50,777 nt of DNA, taken from Desulfocapsa sp. (GTDB taxonomy: Bacteria; Desulfobacterota; Desulfobulbia; Desulfobulbales; Desulfocapsaceae). Of the stretch, positions 1 to 9,011 are shown one piece after another; the stretch's first letter is position 1; every line of letters starts with the position of its first letter. The stretch covers positions 1-50,777 of the forward strand of contig JANTGG010000007.1 of NCBI GenBank assembly GCA_024763035.1, read 5' to 3'. The notes beneath the pieces were generated by a model. The model ran no database searches. It was not told the origin of the DNA and saw only the letters and a list, made by a program, of their open reading frames with translations. The translations under genes were made by a program, and so were the position numbers.

Positions 1-174
1 ATCTTGCCCGGCGACTTCAACGACACACACCTCACAGGGTTTATCAGTCGGTTTCCCTTCAACAAAGCAGAGTGTGGGGATGGTAATATCCGCACGTTTG
101 GCAACTTCCAGGATCGTCAACCCTTCTTCGGCAACGATCTCATTCCCGTTTATGTTCAGTGTAACAGTGGTCAT
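1..174 (-). CDS. N-terminal fragment of a NuoG/FdhA-type [2Fe-2S] ferredoxin-domain protein (cut by window edge)
   Basis: Only the first 58 codons are inside the window and no stop is reached. The ATG at 174 is directly preceded by an in-frame TAA, so it is the first possible start, although no good Shine-Dalgarno is visible. The protein begins like the plant-type ferredoxin domain at the N-terminus of NuoG, [FeFe]-hydrogenase and formate dehydrogenase alpha subunits: a beta-rich start, then Cys36, Cys47 and Cys50 in the C-x10-C-x2-C spacing with a following VVEV. That spacing fits NuoG/HydA/FdhA better than the ferredoxin domain of corrinoid activators. It lies 93 bases after acsC on the same strand, so it probably is the next gene of the Wood-Ljungdahl operon and supplies or drains electrons. 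Which oxidoreductase it is cannot be decided from the fragment. Confidence 0.75.
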   Translation of the reverse strand, partial: MTTVTLNINGNEIVAEEGLTILEVAKRADITIPTLCFVEGKPTDKPCEVCVVEVAGQD

Positions 175-210
175 TTAATGGATCACAACAGTTGGTTAAG
201 TGAACGGACC

Positions 211-234
211 CCGTCTGCGATTTTCCACAGACGG
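211..234. other. Inverted repeat between acsC and the [2Fe-2S] gene
   Basis: CCGTCTG at 211-217 is matched by CAGACGG at 228-234 around a 10-base loop. No T-run follows on either strand, so it is not a normal intrinsic terminator. It could be an mRNA processing or stability element inside the operon, which is inference. Confidence 0.35.
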
Positions 235-267
235 CATCCCATATCTGAAACCCGTTGGTATTACTCT

Positions 268-1623
268 CTAGTTAGCAGGTTTCCATTCCTTAAGAAACAT
301 GGGAAGATGTCCAGCCTCTCTTGGACCAATAACAATATTCCAGTCGGGAAGTTCTTCTTCAAGTTCACCTTTCAGCGAAGCAAGATACCCTGGAATAATA
401 AGATCACGATGTTTCACTTTGTCTTCAATACCATTTTTCTTCACGAACTGGGCGATAAGGTCTGCACCGAATTTTCCGGCAGCCCAGGCAGTGAGAACAG
501 AGAGTCCCTCGGTGTCTTTAATAAGCAGCCAGGTGGGAACTTTTGATCCTTCAATCTCACCGGAGACAATAAAGTAGGTAAGGGAGAAGTTACAGGTGAT
601 CACAACCGGTGAATTCTCATCGGGTCCGGTGAGCGGATAAATGTCCTCGGTCACAACCATGGGACGCTGCGGATCGGTGAAGATATTCATCCTTTCCAGG
701 AAGAGCGGGAAGACCAGGTCTCCCTGCAGGTCGGAAAGAACGATGATACCCGCGTATTTTGCGATAAGAACGGAAGCAACCATGGCTTCAAGCATGGGAT
801 CATCAGTAATTTCACAGGGAAAGGTGATGGTCGGGAAGCCAAGTGGTTTGAACTTTGCCGTCACTGCAGAACGTCTTGCAACAACATTATCCTCAAAGGC
901 TGCACGGAGAGTGCGGGCACCGGTATCGATGACCATGTCCTTCAAGCCTGCCGCAGAGAGTTTTTCGGAAATCTCAACACAGTTGTCAAGGGAAGTTGCC
1001 TTCACCCCTACCGGAGCCTTAAGCGATTCGCCAAGTTTTGCCATATCATCGGCGTTATCAAGGGTGGCACCGTAGAGAATGGGAGTCCTGTCACCACAGA
1101 GCTTGGCAGCAGCCTCAAGATTTGCAGCAGAGTCACTCATCAGGATGACAGCAGCACGGGCAGAACCGTCAAGAACCTTCTGGGTGAGGGCAGTAAACGA
1201 TGCCTCATCATTTTTGCTGTCCTTAATGGCGATAAGATCGGCACGCATGATAACACCTACGCGCTCGTACTCGAATTTGTTAAAGCGTTCGATTCGACCA
1301 TCTGCATCTGCGTCACTCATGTCAGTGGAAACAAGCACGGCAATACCGGTCTGGTTTTCAAAACGTTTGTCATGACGGTACATGCAGGTTTCCCCGCCCA
1401 TGGTGAATGTATCATCACCACCGCCGACTTTCACGGTGCGGATCGGAGGAGCTGAAGCCTCACTAATGGTGGCCTTTGCCTCATCGGAGACGTAAGGACA
1501 TTCATCAATTTCAACCTGACCGGCCGCTACTTTCATAGCAAAGGCAAGGCAGGTAGGGATGCTGCATTCGCCGCAGTTTTTCTTGGGCAGCATCTTCAGA
1601 ATTTGAATACCGGTTAAGGCCAT
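268..1623 (-). CDS. acsC: Corrinoid/iron-sulfur protein large subunit (AcsC/CdhE)
   Basis: This is the large (gamma) subunit of the corrinoid/iron-sulfur protein, which carries the methyl group on cobalamin between methyl-tetrahydrofolate and acetyl-CoA synthase in the cytoplasm. The 451-residue length is normal for the family. The N-terminus has the low-potential [4Fe-4S] motif with Cys17, Cys20, Cys25 and Cys42 (CGEC, PTC, ECP), followed by a TIM-barrel-like region and, in roughly the last 130 residues, the cobalamin-binding domain. A TGGAGG Shine-Dalgarno lies just before the ATG. It follows acsB by 137 bases, an AT-rich gap that could hold a secondary promoter. Its partner AcsD is encoded upstream as part of the MetF fusion protein. 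Confidence 0.95.
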   Translation of the reverse strand: MALTGIQILKMLPKKNCGECSIPTCLAFAMKVAAGQVEIDECPYVSDEAKATISEASAPPIRTVKVGGGDDTFTMGGETCMYRHDKRFENQTGIAVLVSTDMSDADADGRIERFNKFEYERVGVIMRADLIAIKDSKNDEASFTALTQKVLDGSARAAVILMSDSAANLEAAAKLCGDRTPILYGATLDNADDMAKLGESLKAPVGVKATSLDNCVEISEKLSAAGLKDMVIDTGARTLRAAFEDNVVARRSAVTAKFKPLGFPTITFPCEITDDPMLEAMVASVLIAKYAGIIVLSDLQGDLVFPLFLERMNIFTDPQRPMVVTEDIYPLTGPDENSPVVITCNFSLTYFIVSGEIEGSKVPTWLLIKDTEGLSVLTAWAAGKFGADLIAQFVKKNGIEDKVKHRDLIIPGYLASLKGELEEELPDWNIVIGPREAGHLPMFLKEWKPAN

Positions 1624-1760
1624 GGTGATTCCTCCAGTTATCTATACAATTGGAATTATGTATGTATTGTTACAATTTTTTTATTTAATAATGATCGTCT
1701 CCGGTAGGAATGTCTCCCCGAAGGATCGATCAACTGTTCTGTCAGGCCGCTGAAAAGCCT

Positions 1761-3965
1761 CTATACCGCAGTTTCCATCTCAAGAGCGGGATGGCCCTTT
1801 TCTTTCAGGAACTCGTGGATCTCCTCTTCTGTGGTTCCCTGCTCCTCTGTGGCGATCATATCAAACAGTTCAGGCATGCCGATATCCGCACAGACATCTT
1901 TGAGCTTATCTGCAATTTCATCTTTCAGCATCTTGGGCAGCCAGACAACACGTTTGATGCCGCCCTCCGCCTTGAACAGTTTCTTGGATGTCATATAATG
2001 CTTACTCACACCCATAAATCCGGGAGTCTGCATACCACCACCCGCCATACCGGCAAGGGAAGTAAACTTCATGCCTGAAGGTGTCATACCAAGATAATCA
2101 CGATTAACAACCATGATACCGTTACAGGTGGGGAGCATGGCGGCAATGGCTTCAAAACAGCCACAGGCAGTCATGGGATTATTCATCAGGGAATAACAGC
2201 TTACTTCGGGAACAGCCCCGCGGGATGCCTGATTAACAAACTCATTGATTCCAGCATAATATCCGTTATCCGGATCGGTACATTCACCTTTCTCAATGGG
2301 CTGATTAGGACCTGTGGGGTTGATATTATACGATGCCTTGCCGTCGAGCCAGTTATAGGCACCACACATGCCGATCCGCTCGGGAGTAATCACACACACA
2401 TGGCTTGGAGCAAAAGACTGACACAGGGTGCATGAGTAGAAGACATCTTCTGTCTCATCCGTCATGGCACCAAGACGAAGATCGCGCTCGGTGTAAACAG
2501 CAGTGGCAAGATCAGAAACCATCTGCACACCTTCTTCTGTTGTGTAGAGTTTCACTTGGATCTTATCGACGATGGCACCGAATTCCTGATGCAGTTTACC
2601 GTGGAGAACCACACCAAGATGCTTAAAGGAGAAGCCCTTTTCCACAGCAGCTTTACCAATTCGCAGCCACATGATATTACGCTGCCCCATATGCATGATC
2701 CCTTGAATGTAGTTCATCAAATGATGGAACTGACGCTCAAGGATGGGTTCAAAGTCCGACTGCATCTCACGTCCGGCAACCTCAACAAGGATACCAAGGG
2801 GAACATTATGTCCCTGCTCAATATCTGAGATATCAACACCGTCAAGGGTGACGAGACCATCTTCAATCTCATCCATATCTTTAGAGATAAGTACCTCGAC
2901 ACCCGGAGTACGACCACCGCCGCATTCCATAAAGAGATCATCCTTACGAACACGTTCCCCCTCAAAGGCAGGACCAAAGGACATGGGAATATCAATTTTG
3001 GACACGGAAACTTTCAGTCCGCGTACCTCAATGGCTTTCTGGACAATTTCTTCATGGGGGACATTGGATACAACATGCTCATAGGTACAGACACCGGTGG
3101 GCAGAATCTCGGGAATATCATAATCGGAAATGGTCGGGAAACCCCAGTTAATGGCACCAGCAGCATTTGCATACCATTCATCACTGACGTCGCCAAATGC
3201 CATAACAAAGGCAAAGGTACGATCTTTATTGTACTTCAGGTTTCCTGCATAATCGCCGGGTTTCACACCACCAAAGGCAAGGGCAACACGACAGGCAAAG
3301 CCGATGGAAAAAACAGCCGTGGTATATTCACGACCAAAAGGTACAAGACGGGTTCCCCAGCCAACCTGTTGTTTCTGTTTCAACAGCTGATCCGGAAGAC
3401 TGATCCCCTCTGTCTGATCATGCATAAAGATGTAGAGGTTTTTCTCCTGCAGCTCGATGGCTATCTTAGCTGCCATCTCCGGATCTTTGGGGGTTCCGAG
3501 AATTGCTGCAAAACCAGGAGCTGAACCGTCAACAAATTCGACACCACGTTTACGAAAGATTACGTCATCAGCAGCACCGAGCCAGAAGTTATCCGCAGTG
3601 GGATCCTCTGTTGCCGTATACAGATCGGGTTCGTTCAAATATCTGATGGCCTCATACATCTCTTCAGCAAAAAATGTCGCCATTCCGGCATCAAGTGCGG
3701 GAGCAAGGTAGGGGAGCCAGATATCTCCTGTTACCACAGGCGGCATCAGGGAGCGGCATTCCTGGAAAATATCCTTCATATCGCCGAGCTTTTCAACTTT
3801 GGCTCCAAGCATACTGTAGATAATGGGAAGAAAATATGCAGTATTCGGAAAAGCAACTTCCTTATCCTCGCCAAATTTTTTAACAGCATCCTCATAGCTG
3901 CTCTCTGCCATATCAATAATTTTTTGTGCCCCGCGGATGGCAGCTGAACAAATAATCTTCGACAT
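1761..3965 (-). CDS. acsB: Acetyl-CoA synthase catalytic subunit (AcsB)
   Basis: Acetyl-CoA synthase condenses CO from CooS, a methyl group from the corrinoid protein, and CoA at its Ni-Ni-[4Fe-4S] A-cluster. All A-cluster ligands are visible: Cys512, Cys515, Cys524 and Cys534 for the cubane and the Cys601-Gly-Cys603 motif for the distal nickel. This matches the Moorella spacing with a uniform shift of six residues. The 734-residue length is that of the complete bacterial enzyme, including the N-terminal CODH-docking domain that the archaeal beta subunit lacks. AGGAG lies seven bases before the ATG. It is preceded by metF::acsD and followed by acsC, consistent with one transcript. Confidence 0.97.
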   Translation of the reverse strand: MSKIICSAAIRGAQKIIDMAESSYEDAVKKFGEDKEVAFPNTAYFLPIIYSMLGAKVEKLGDMKDIFQECRSLMPPVVTGDIWLPYLAPALDAGMATFFAEEMYEAIRYLNEPDLYTATEDPTADNFWLGAADDVIFRKRGVEFVDGSAPGFAAILGTPKDPEMAAKIAIELQEKNLYIFMHDQTEGISLPDQLLKQKQQVGWGTRLVPFGREYTTAVFSIGFACRVALAFGGVKPGDYAGNLKYNKDRTFAFVMAFGDVSDEWYANAAGAINWGFPTISDYDIPEILPTGVCTYEHVVSNVPHEEIVQKAIEVRGLKVSVSKIDIPMSFGPAFEGERVRKDDLFMECGGGRTPGVEVLISKDMDEIEDGLVTLDGVDISDIEQGHNVPLGILVEVAGREMQSDFEPILERQFHHLMNYIQGIMHMGQRNIMWLRIGKAAVEKGFSFKHLGVVLHGKLHQEFGAIVDKIQVKLYTTEEGVQMVSDLATAVYTERDLRLGAMTDETEDVFYSCTLCQSFAPSHVCVITPERIGMCGAYNWLDGKASYNINPTGPNQPIEKGECTDPDNGYYAGINEFVNQASRGAVPEVSCYSLMNNPMTACGCFEAIAAMLPTCNGIMVVNRDYLGMTPSGMKFTSLAGMAGGGMQTPGFMGVSKHYMTSKKLFKAEGGIKRVVWLPKMLKDEIADKLKDVCADIGMPELFDMIATEEQGTTEEEIHEFLKEKGHPALEMETAV

Positions 3966-4118
3966 ATTGTAACTCCTGTAATCGCTGTATTAAGCCTTCT
4001 TTTATATGAAAATCCCACGGGAATAAACCCTCATGAGTCTTCAATGAGCTTTCATAATTCGTTGTGGCAGACTAATTCTGACTCAGCCATGCCGGTTAAA
4101 TCGTATACACAGATGACT

Positions 4119-6848
4119 CTAATCCATAAGTCCGGAAATCATTGCCTTGGCAAGAGCGATGGCTCTTGGATGACGCATGATCATGACCTCGCCACCCGCC
4201 ATAAGCATGCAGCTTGCGGTGAGCGCTTCCATCATGATTCCACGTGTTTCCTGATCGCCAATCATATCATCGCTTGGCAGTTTTGTCTCCTTGGCCTTCC
4301 ACACTTCACAACCAAGATTACAGATAATGGGTACCTGCAGTTTCTCATCCTGCTGGGTAAGAGCTGCAATGCGAATACGCTCCATTACCGAGTAGGTGTA
4401 CTCAATACCATACCCAAGGGCTCCAATGGAGGGATCCATAAGAATAGTATCCAGTGACACGCCAAGATTCTCCAGGAGAATGTTCAGCTGTTTTGCAAGG
4501 TTAACATCAATGGGCGAGGCAGCAACAATTGGATGCTGAAAGGCCATGGCAGTGGCACCAACCGTACGATAGTTGGAGTCTTCAAGGGGGGAGAGACAAA
4601 CCTTTTTATCGCCGATGAGAGAGGTGATATCACGGAGGGTCTCAGTATCCTTATCTGCATTGCCGCAACCCCATACAATAACGGGAACATCAACTGCTGC
4701 AATAACATCGGCAGCAGTTTTAGCGGCATCTGCTGCAGAACGATCCATACCGTTTGGATCGGTGGAGCCAAGGGTTACCGCGATGGCTTCCGCACCATAG
4801 GTTTTCACGCACTTCTCAGCCCAGGCGACCGGGTTATCAAACACATCGGAGAAATGGCTGCTCACAGTCTCAGGCCATTCTTCGGGTTTGCTATCAGCGA
4901 CTTCCATGGCAATAAGCGGCTTGTTCGGATGCTCGCCTTCAAAGAGCTGGAATGGCATGGAGGCTGATCCACCCACGATTTTCTCGTTACCGTCATTACC
5001 AAGTTTAACCGAACGGATGGTTCCGGAGTACTGGGTCTCGTAGCTGTTGGCAGGAACCTTGGTGGATCGTTCGGCAAGGGGCGTTTTTTCAACAGCAAAC
5101 TCACCTACTCCACTGTCTGCAACAGGTGCAGGGGCAGCTGCAGCTTTTTTCTCTTCCGCCTTGGCAGCTTCTTCTTTTGCCTTCGCTTCAGCAGCGGCCT
5201 TCGCTTCAGCAGCTGCCTTTGCCTCTGCTTCCGCTTTGGCTTTTTCTTCAGCTTCCTTTTTGGCTTTGGCCTCGGCTTCTGCTTTTTTGGCCTCAGCGGC
5301 TTTTGCATCTGCTGCAGCCTTGGCATCCGCATCCGCTTTTGCCTGAGCCTCAGCCTTCGCCTTTGCCTCTTCTGCTGCTTTTGCCTCACTTGCAGCCTTT
5401 GCTGCAGCAGCGGCTTTTGCCTCTTCCTCAGCTTTTGCCCTGGCAGCACTGTCATCAGCGGCAGGGGCTGCAGGAGCGGAAGCAGGAGCAGGAGCAGGAG
5501 TCACAGGTGCTGCAGGGGCAGCAGAAGAACTCTCAGGCTCTTTCTTCAAAATTGCATGAGCTCCGGCAAAACTGGACAATGCCTCAAACTGATCATCGGT
5601 TAAACCATACGCCTTTTTCAATGCGGCCAGGCCAAGATTTACAGAATCAAGGGCCATGATCCGTTCTTTTTCATTCATTTCATGCTCTCCTGAATCATCC
5701 ACGCTCTCTTGCGCGTCAGTGGTTATGCTTTGGGTGGCTGCAGTATTTGCGGCAGCAGCGGTACCAGCGTTTTCTTGTAGTGCAGCTGCCTCTGCTTTGG
5801 CGGCGGCTATAATTTGAGCGGCTTCAGCTTTCGCCTTCTCAAGGATTGCGTCGGTATCAACACTTTGAACCGTAATTTCTTCTCTTGTCTCTTCAACAAC
5901 AGGAGCCGCAACGGATTCTGCTGTCTCAGAAATACCAGGTCGGGGCAGAAGCCCTGCCCGGTTCAGGATTTCAGGTACAGCACTCTCCCACTCAATCGCC
6001 ATACAGTGGATACCGGCAACACCTTCAATCTCTTTTACCTCATTAATAATGTCAGCACAAATCTGAATACCTTCGTCCTGCTTGTCTTTGGCATCTTTCA
6101 TCCGTGAAATGACGTCATCGGTGACATCCATTCCGGGGACAAAGTTTTTCATGTATCGTGCCATCCCCAGGGACTTTGGAGGAGTAACACCGGCAAGGAT
6201 ATAGCACTTTTCATGGAGTCCGAGATCACGAACCATCTTCATAAATTCAGCGAATTTCTCCACGTTATATATAATCTGAGTCTGAATAAAATCGGCACCG
6301 GCAGCCACTTTCTTACCCAAGCGGACAGCACGGTATTCAAAGGGATAGGCAAAGGGGTTGGCTGCGGCACCAAGGAAGAGACGCGGCTCATTATCCTTGA
6401 TTGCTTCACCACACTGAAACACTTTATCATCACGCATTCCCTTCATCATGCCGAGCATTTGAATGGAATCCATATCAAAAACCCCTTTGGAGCCGGGATG
6501 ATTGCCGAATTTCTGATGATCTCCGGTAAGACAGAGGAGGTTTTTCAGACCAAGTGCCTGGGCACCAAGGATATCTGACTGCATGCTGATCCGGTTACGA
6601 TCACGACACGTCATCTGAACAACCGGCTCCAGACCTTCGTCTTTGGCAATGAGTCCGGCGGCAATGGACGACATGCGAACGATTGCAGTTTGACAGTCGG
6701 TGATATTCACCGCATCCACATTGCCCTTCAGCAGCTGCGCTTTTTCACGCACCACCTCGGGATTACCATTCTTTGGGGGACCCAGTTCACCTGTAACAAC
6801 GAACGTCCCTTCATTTAAAAGTGTTTCTAGATTACTGCCCGACTTCAT
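4119..6848 (-). CDS. MetF-AcsD fusion: methylene-tetrahydrofolate reductase joined to corrinoid/iron-sulfur protein small subunit
   Basis: One uninterrupted 909-codon frame. Residues 1 to about 305 are a full-length MetF-type reductase, with the catalytic Glu in TGELGPPKNG (E21) and the flavin-site Asp in LTGDHQ (D110). Residues 333-378 are Ala-rich. Residues 391-440 form a short predicted-helical, globular-looking segment. Residues 443-465 are an Ala/Pro linker, and 469-572 are a charged Ala/Lys/Glu helix-like tract. Residues from about 583 to 909 are AcsD/CdhD, the TIM-barrel small subunit of the corrinoid protein (motifs ITSLIGDKK, DPSIGALGYG, VPIICNLGCE). AAGGAG precedes the ATG at 6848. 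An internal ATG at 5678 (residue 391) has its own Shine-Dalgarno, so a 519-residue AcsD may also be made. The fusion would tether methyl-THF formation to the methyl carrier; that role is inference. Both end domains look intact. A sequencing error hiding a stop between two genes is the main alternative. Confidence 0.9.
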   Translation of the reverse strand: MKSGSNLETLLNEGTFVVTGELGPPKNGNPEVVREKAQLLKGNVDAVNITDCQTAIVRMSSIAAGLIAKDEGLEPVVQMTCRDRNRISMQSDILGAQALGLKNLLCLTGDHQKFGNHPGSKGVFDMDSIQMLGMMKGMRDDKVFQCGEAIKDNEPRLFLGAAANPFAYPFEYRAVRLGKKVAAGADFIQTQIIYNVEKFAEFMKMVRDLGLHEKCYILAGVTPPKSLGMARYMKNFVPGMDVTDDVISRMKDAKDKQDEGIQICADIINEVKEIEGVAGIHCMAIEWESAVPEILNRAGLLPRPGISETAESVAAPVVEETREEITVQSVDTDAILEKAKAEAAQIIAAAKAEAAALQENAGTAAAANTAATQSITTDAQESVDDSGEHEMNEKERIMALDSVNLGLAALKKAYGLTDDQFEALSSFAGAHAILKKEPESSSAAPAAPVTPAPAPASAPAAPAADDSAARAKAEEEAKAAAAAKAASEAKAAEEAKAKAEAQAKADADAKAAADAKAAEAKKAEAEAKAKKEAEEKAKAEAEAKAAAEAKAAAEAKAKEEAAKAEEKKAAAAPAPVADSGVGEFAVEKTPLAERSTKVPANSYETQYSGTIRSVKLGNDGNEKIVGGSASMPFQLFEGEHPNKPLIAMEVADSKPEEWPETVSSHFSDVFDNPVAWAEKCVKTYGAEAIAVTLGSTDPNGMDRSAADAAKTAADVIAAVDVPVIVWGCGNADKDTETLRDITSLIGDKKVCLSPLEDSNYRTVGATAMAFQHPIVAASPIDVNLAKQLNILLENLGVSLDTILMDPSIGALGYGIEYTYSVMERIRIAALTQQDEKLQVPIICNLGCEVWKAKETKLPSDDMIGDQETRGIMMEALTASCMLMAGGEVMIMRHPRAIALAKAMISGLMD
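5133..5444 (-). repeat. Low-complexity Ala/Lys/Glu codon tract inside metF::acsD
   Basis: This stretch encodes residues 469-572 of the fusion protein, almost entirely A, K, E and a few D, Q and S, from recurring GCA/GCC/GCT, AAG/AAA and GAA/GAG codons. Upstream codons (residues 443-465) give an Ala-Pro linker. Such tracts form stiff single helices or coiled coils, and the repeated codons invite length change by slippage. No Cys, aromatic or Pro residue breaks the tract. Confidence 0.85.
5678..5691 (-). promoter_or_regulatory. Internal Shine-Dalgarno and ATG within metF::acsD
   Basis: On the minus strand AGGAG (5691-5687) stands eight bases before an in-frame ATG (5678), which is codon 391 of the fusion. 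This is as good as the start sites of the neighbouring genes. It could start a separate 519-residue AcsD with the helical linker, or be the fossil start of a once separate acsD gene. Confidence 0.55.
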
Positions 6849-6965
6849 CGGCTGGACTCCTTCTGCCTGTCTTTATAAGATGAGATTCCGGCTGCAGAAC
6901 GAAAAAGCAGCTTGTGCCGCCCCTCATTGTGCAGTGTGGAACCTGCAACCTGTCTGTCTCAGTTA

Positions 6966-8963
6966 TTACTTGTGCCCACAGCCCATGCCGGGGATTCCCT
7001 GACCAGTGGCACCGGCATCAAGATCACGGCGCATCTCCATATCAAAGAGGACACGATCCTGTTTCTTGTTAATACCGAGGGCATCACGCTTACCGTCTAT
7101 GGCCTTGATCATTTTCTGTGCAAGTTTAATCGGATCTTCTTCATAATCCCAACAGGCACCGTACTCCTCTTTCATACCGTTGACGATAAACTCATCCATC
7201 TCTTTTGAGCCGGTAACGGGGAGATTCTGGAAGATAACGTGAGCGCCGGAGGTGACAAAATACTGTCCGATGGCTACCGCTTTCTCGCTCATCCACAGCG
7301 GTGCAGTTCCGCAGGCAGGAACTTCAGAGATATCGTCGCCAAGACCGCCTTCTTTTACGATCTCGGTGAGGGCAATCAGCAGACGACTGTTATCAACACA
7401 GGATCCCACATGGAGAACAGGAGGCATACCAACGGTCTCACACACTTCGGCAAGTCCTTCGCCGCAGTACTCGGCTGCAGCTTCAGGCCGCATCAGCCCC
7501 ATACGTCCAAGGGCCTGTGCTGCACAACCGGTGGCAAGAACAAGGACGTTGTTTTTCAGCAGCTCCACGGCTATTTTATAATGCACGTCGTCACTGTATT
7601 TATAATGCTCACAACCAACCAGTGCACCAATACCCTTGATGCGACCGTTGATGATATTGTCATTCAGCGGACGGTAGCTCTTGCGGAAGCGCCCACCAAG
7701 CATATAGTTGATGGTCTCATGACTGAAACCAACAACCACATCAAGTTTGTTGTCCTTAGGAATGTAAAAATCGCCGCGCTTCTTAAAGTTACCGATGGCA
7801 TGGGTGAGGATTGCCTTGGCAGATCCCAGCGGATCTTCCTCTTCGAACTGCATGTGAACGGCATCCGGCATTTTGGCACGGTAGTTAGTGGTGATAATAT
7901 CAGTGTGTTTTCCTTTGACCACCTGTGCCACAGACTGCATAACACACTGCACGTCCACAACCATAGCTTCCACAGCACCGGTTGCAAGTACCATCTCCTG
8001 CTGGATAAATGATCCGGCAACGGGGATACCTCGACGCATAAGGATCTCATTCCCGGTACAACAGACACCAGCAAGATTAATCCCCTTGGCTCCAGCTTTT
8101 TTGGCAAGGGCAAGAATTTCCGGATCTTCAGCAGCCATACAGAGAGCCTCTGCAAGAAGCGGCTCATGACCATGCACTGTGACGTTGACCTGATCTTCCT
8201 TCAGTACACCAAGATCAATTAGAGCACGTCTTGGAACAGGTGTACCGAACATAATATCGGTGAGCTCGGTGGAGAGCATGGAAGCCCCCCAACCGTCAGC
8301 AAGGGAGCAGCGAGCTGCCTGCTTCATAATGTTTTTATATTCCTGATCAACACCCATATGCGTACGATGCATGGTCTCAACAACCTCACGATCAATGCCT
8401 CTGGGCTCAACGCCCTTCTCTTTCCAGATTTCCTGCTGTTTCTCGGGAGCACGTTTAAGCATGGAAAGTGTTCCCTGCTGTTGTCCGAATTCAGCAAGGG
8501 CTTTTTCACCAATCTCCAGGGCTATTTCATTTTTATCGCGATCTTCTGTTTCTATACCGAAGATCTCCGCCATGGCATGCAGCTTTTCCACGTCTTTAAT
8601 TTCATGGGGAGTGTTCCCTTTGGCGGTTTCGATAAATCCCATGACCATCTCACGGGCATGGTCAGTATGAGCGGCGGTTCCGGCAGCAACCGTACGGGCA
8701 AAGTTTCTGGCAACAACCGTTGCGGCAGTGGCACCGCAGACACCGACCATCTGCTCCACTCCATCAATGATCTGACAGGGTCCCATATTACAGATACGAC
8801 AGCAGGTTCCCCCTGATCCAAACAGACAGGCAGACACGCCGCGATCTTCTATTCGATCATAGGCGGTTCGAACCTGCTTTGCCAGATCCTGATTCAGCAG
8901 ATCTTTTGTTGAAGCACCGGTGATATCATTACAGGATGTACATCCACCTTTACTTTTGCTCAT
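6966..8963 (-). CDS. cooS: Anaerobic Ni-Fe carbon monoxide dehydrogenase catalytic subunit
   Basis: This enzyme interconverts CO2 and CO at the Ni-Fe-S C-cluster and passes CO to AcsB. It is also called AcsA in acetyl-CoA synthase operons. The N-terminus has the Cys set of the D and B clusters (CTSC at 8-11; Cys54, Cys55, Cys58, Cys63, Cys76). C-cluster residues are visible as His266 (HGHEP), Cys302 (GVCCTGNE), Cys340, Cys451, Cys480 and Cys522, and the proton-transfer Lys is K561 in WMSEK. The 665 residues are close to the usual 630-675. GGAGG lies six bases before the ATG. It sits 48 bases after folD and 117 bases before metF::acsD, so it is the second gene of the operon. The absence of a ferredoxin or maturation gene such as cooC in view argues for an ACS-linked rather than a respiratory role. 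Confidence 0.96.
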   Translation of the reverse strand: MSKSKGGCTSCNDITGASTKDLLNQDLAKQVRTAYDRIEDRGVSACLFGSGGTCCRICNMGPCQIIDGVEQMVGVCGATAATVVARNFARTVAAGTAAHTDHAREMVMGFIETAKGNTPHEIKDVEKLHAMAEIFGIETEDRDKNEIALEIGEKALAEFGQQQGTLSMLKRAPEKQQEIWKEKGVEPRGIDREVVETMHRTHMGVDQEYKNIMKQAARCSLADGWGASMLSTELTDIMFGTPVPRRALIDLGVLKEDQVNVTVHGHEPLLAEALCMAAEDPEILALAKKAGAKGINLAGVCCTGNEILMRRGIPVAGSFIQQEMVLATGAVEAMVVDVQCVMQSVAQVVKGKHTDIITTNYRAKMPDAVHMQFEEEDPLGSAKAILTHAIGNFKKRGDFYIPKDNKLDVVVGFSHETINYMLGGRFRKSYRPLNDNIINGRIKGIGALVGCEHYKYSDDVHYKIAVELLKNNVLVLATGCAAQALGRMGLMRPEAAAEYCGEGLAEVCETVGMPPVLHVGSCVDNSRLLIALTEIVKEGGLGDDISEVPACGTAPLWMSEKAVAIGQYFVTSGAHVIFQNLPVTGSKEMDEFIVNGMKEEYGACWDYEEDPIKLAQKMIKAIDGKRDALGINKKQDRVLFDMEMRRDLDAGATGQGIPGMGCGHK

Positions 8964-9011
8964 AGTTTTCCTCCGGAAATATATGCGTTCTTTATGTCTT
9001 TGTATTTTATA

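Noticed and set aside
4-546. A 180-codon open frame on the plus strand at the left edge
   Set aside because: It is antisense to both the [2Fe-2S] fragment and acsC, which have recognisable motifs.
7239-8012. A 257-codon open frame on the plus strand
   Set aside because: It lies wholly antisense to cooS, and its sequence resembles no family.
8865-8874. GGTTCGAACC, tRNA T-loop-like
   Set aside because: It is inside the cooS coding sequence, with no acceptor or anticodon stem around it.
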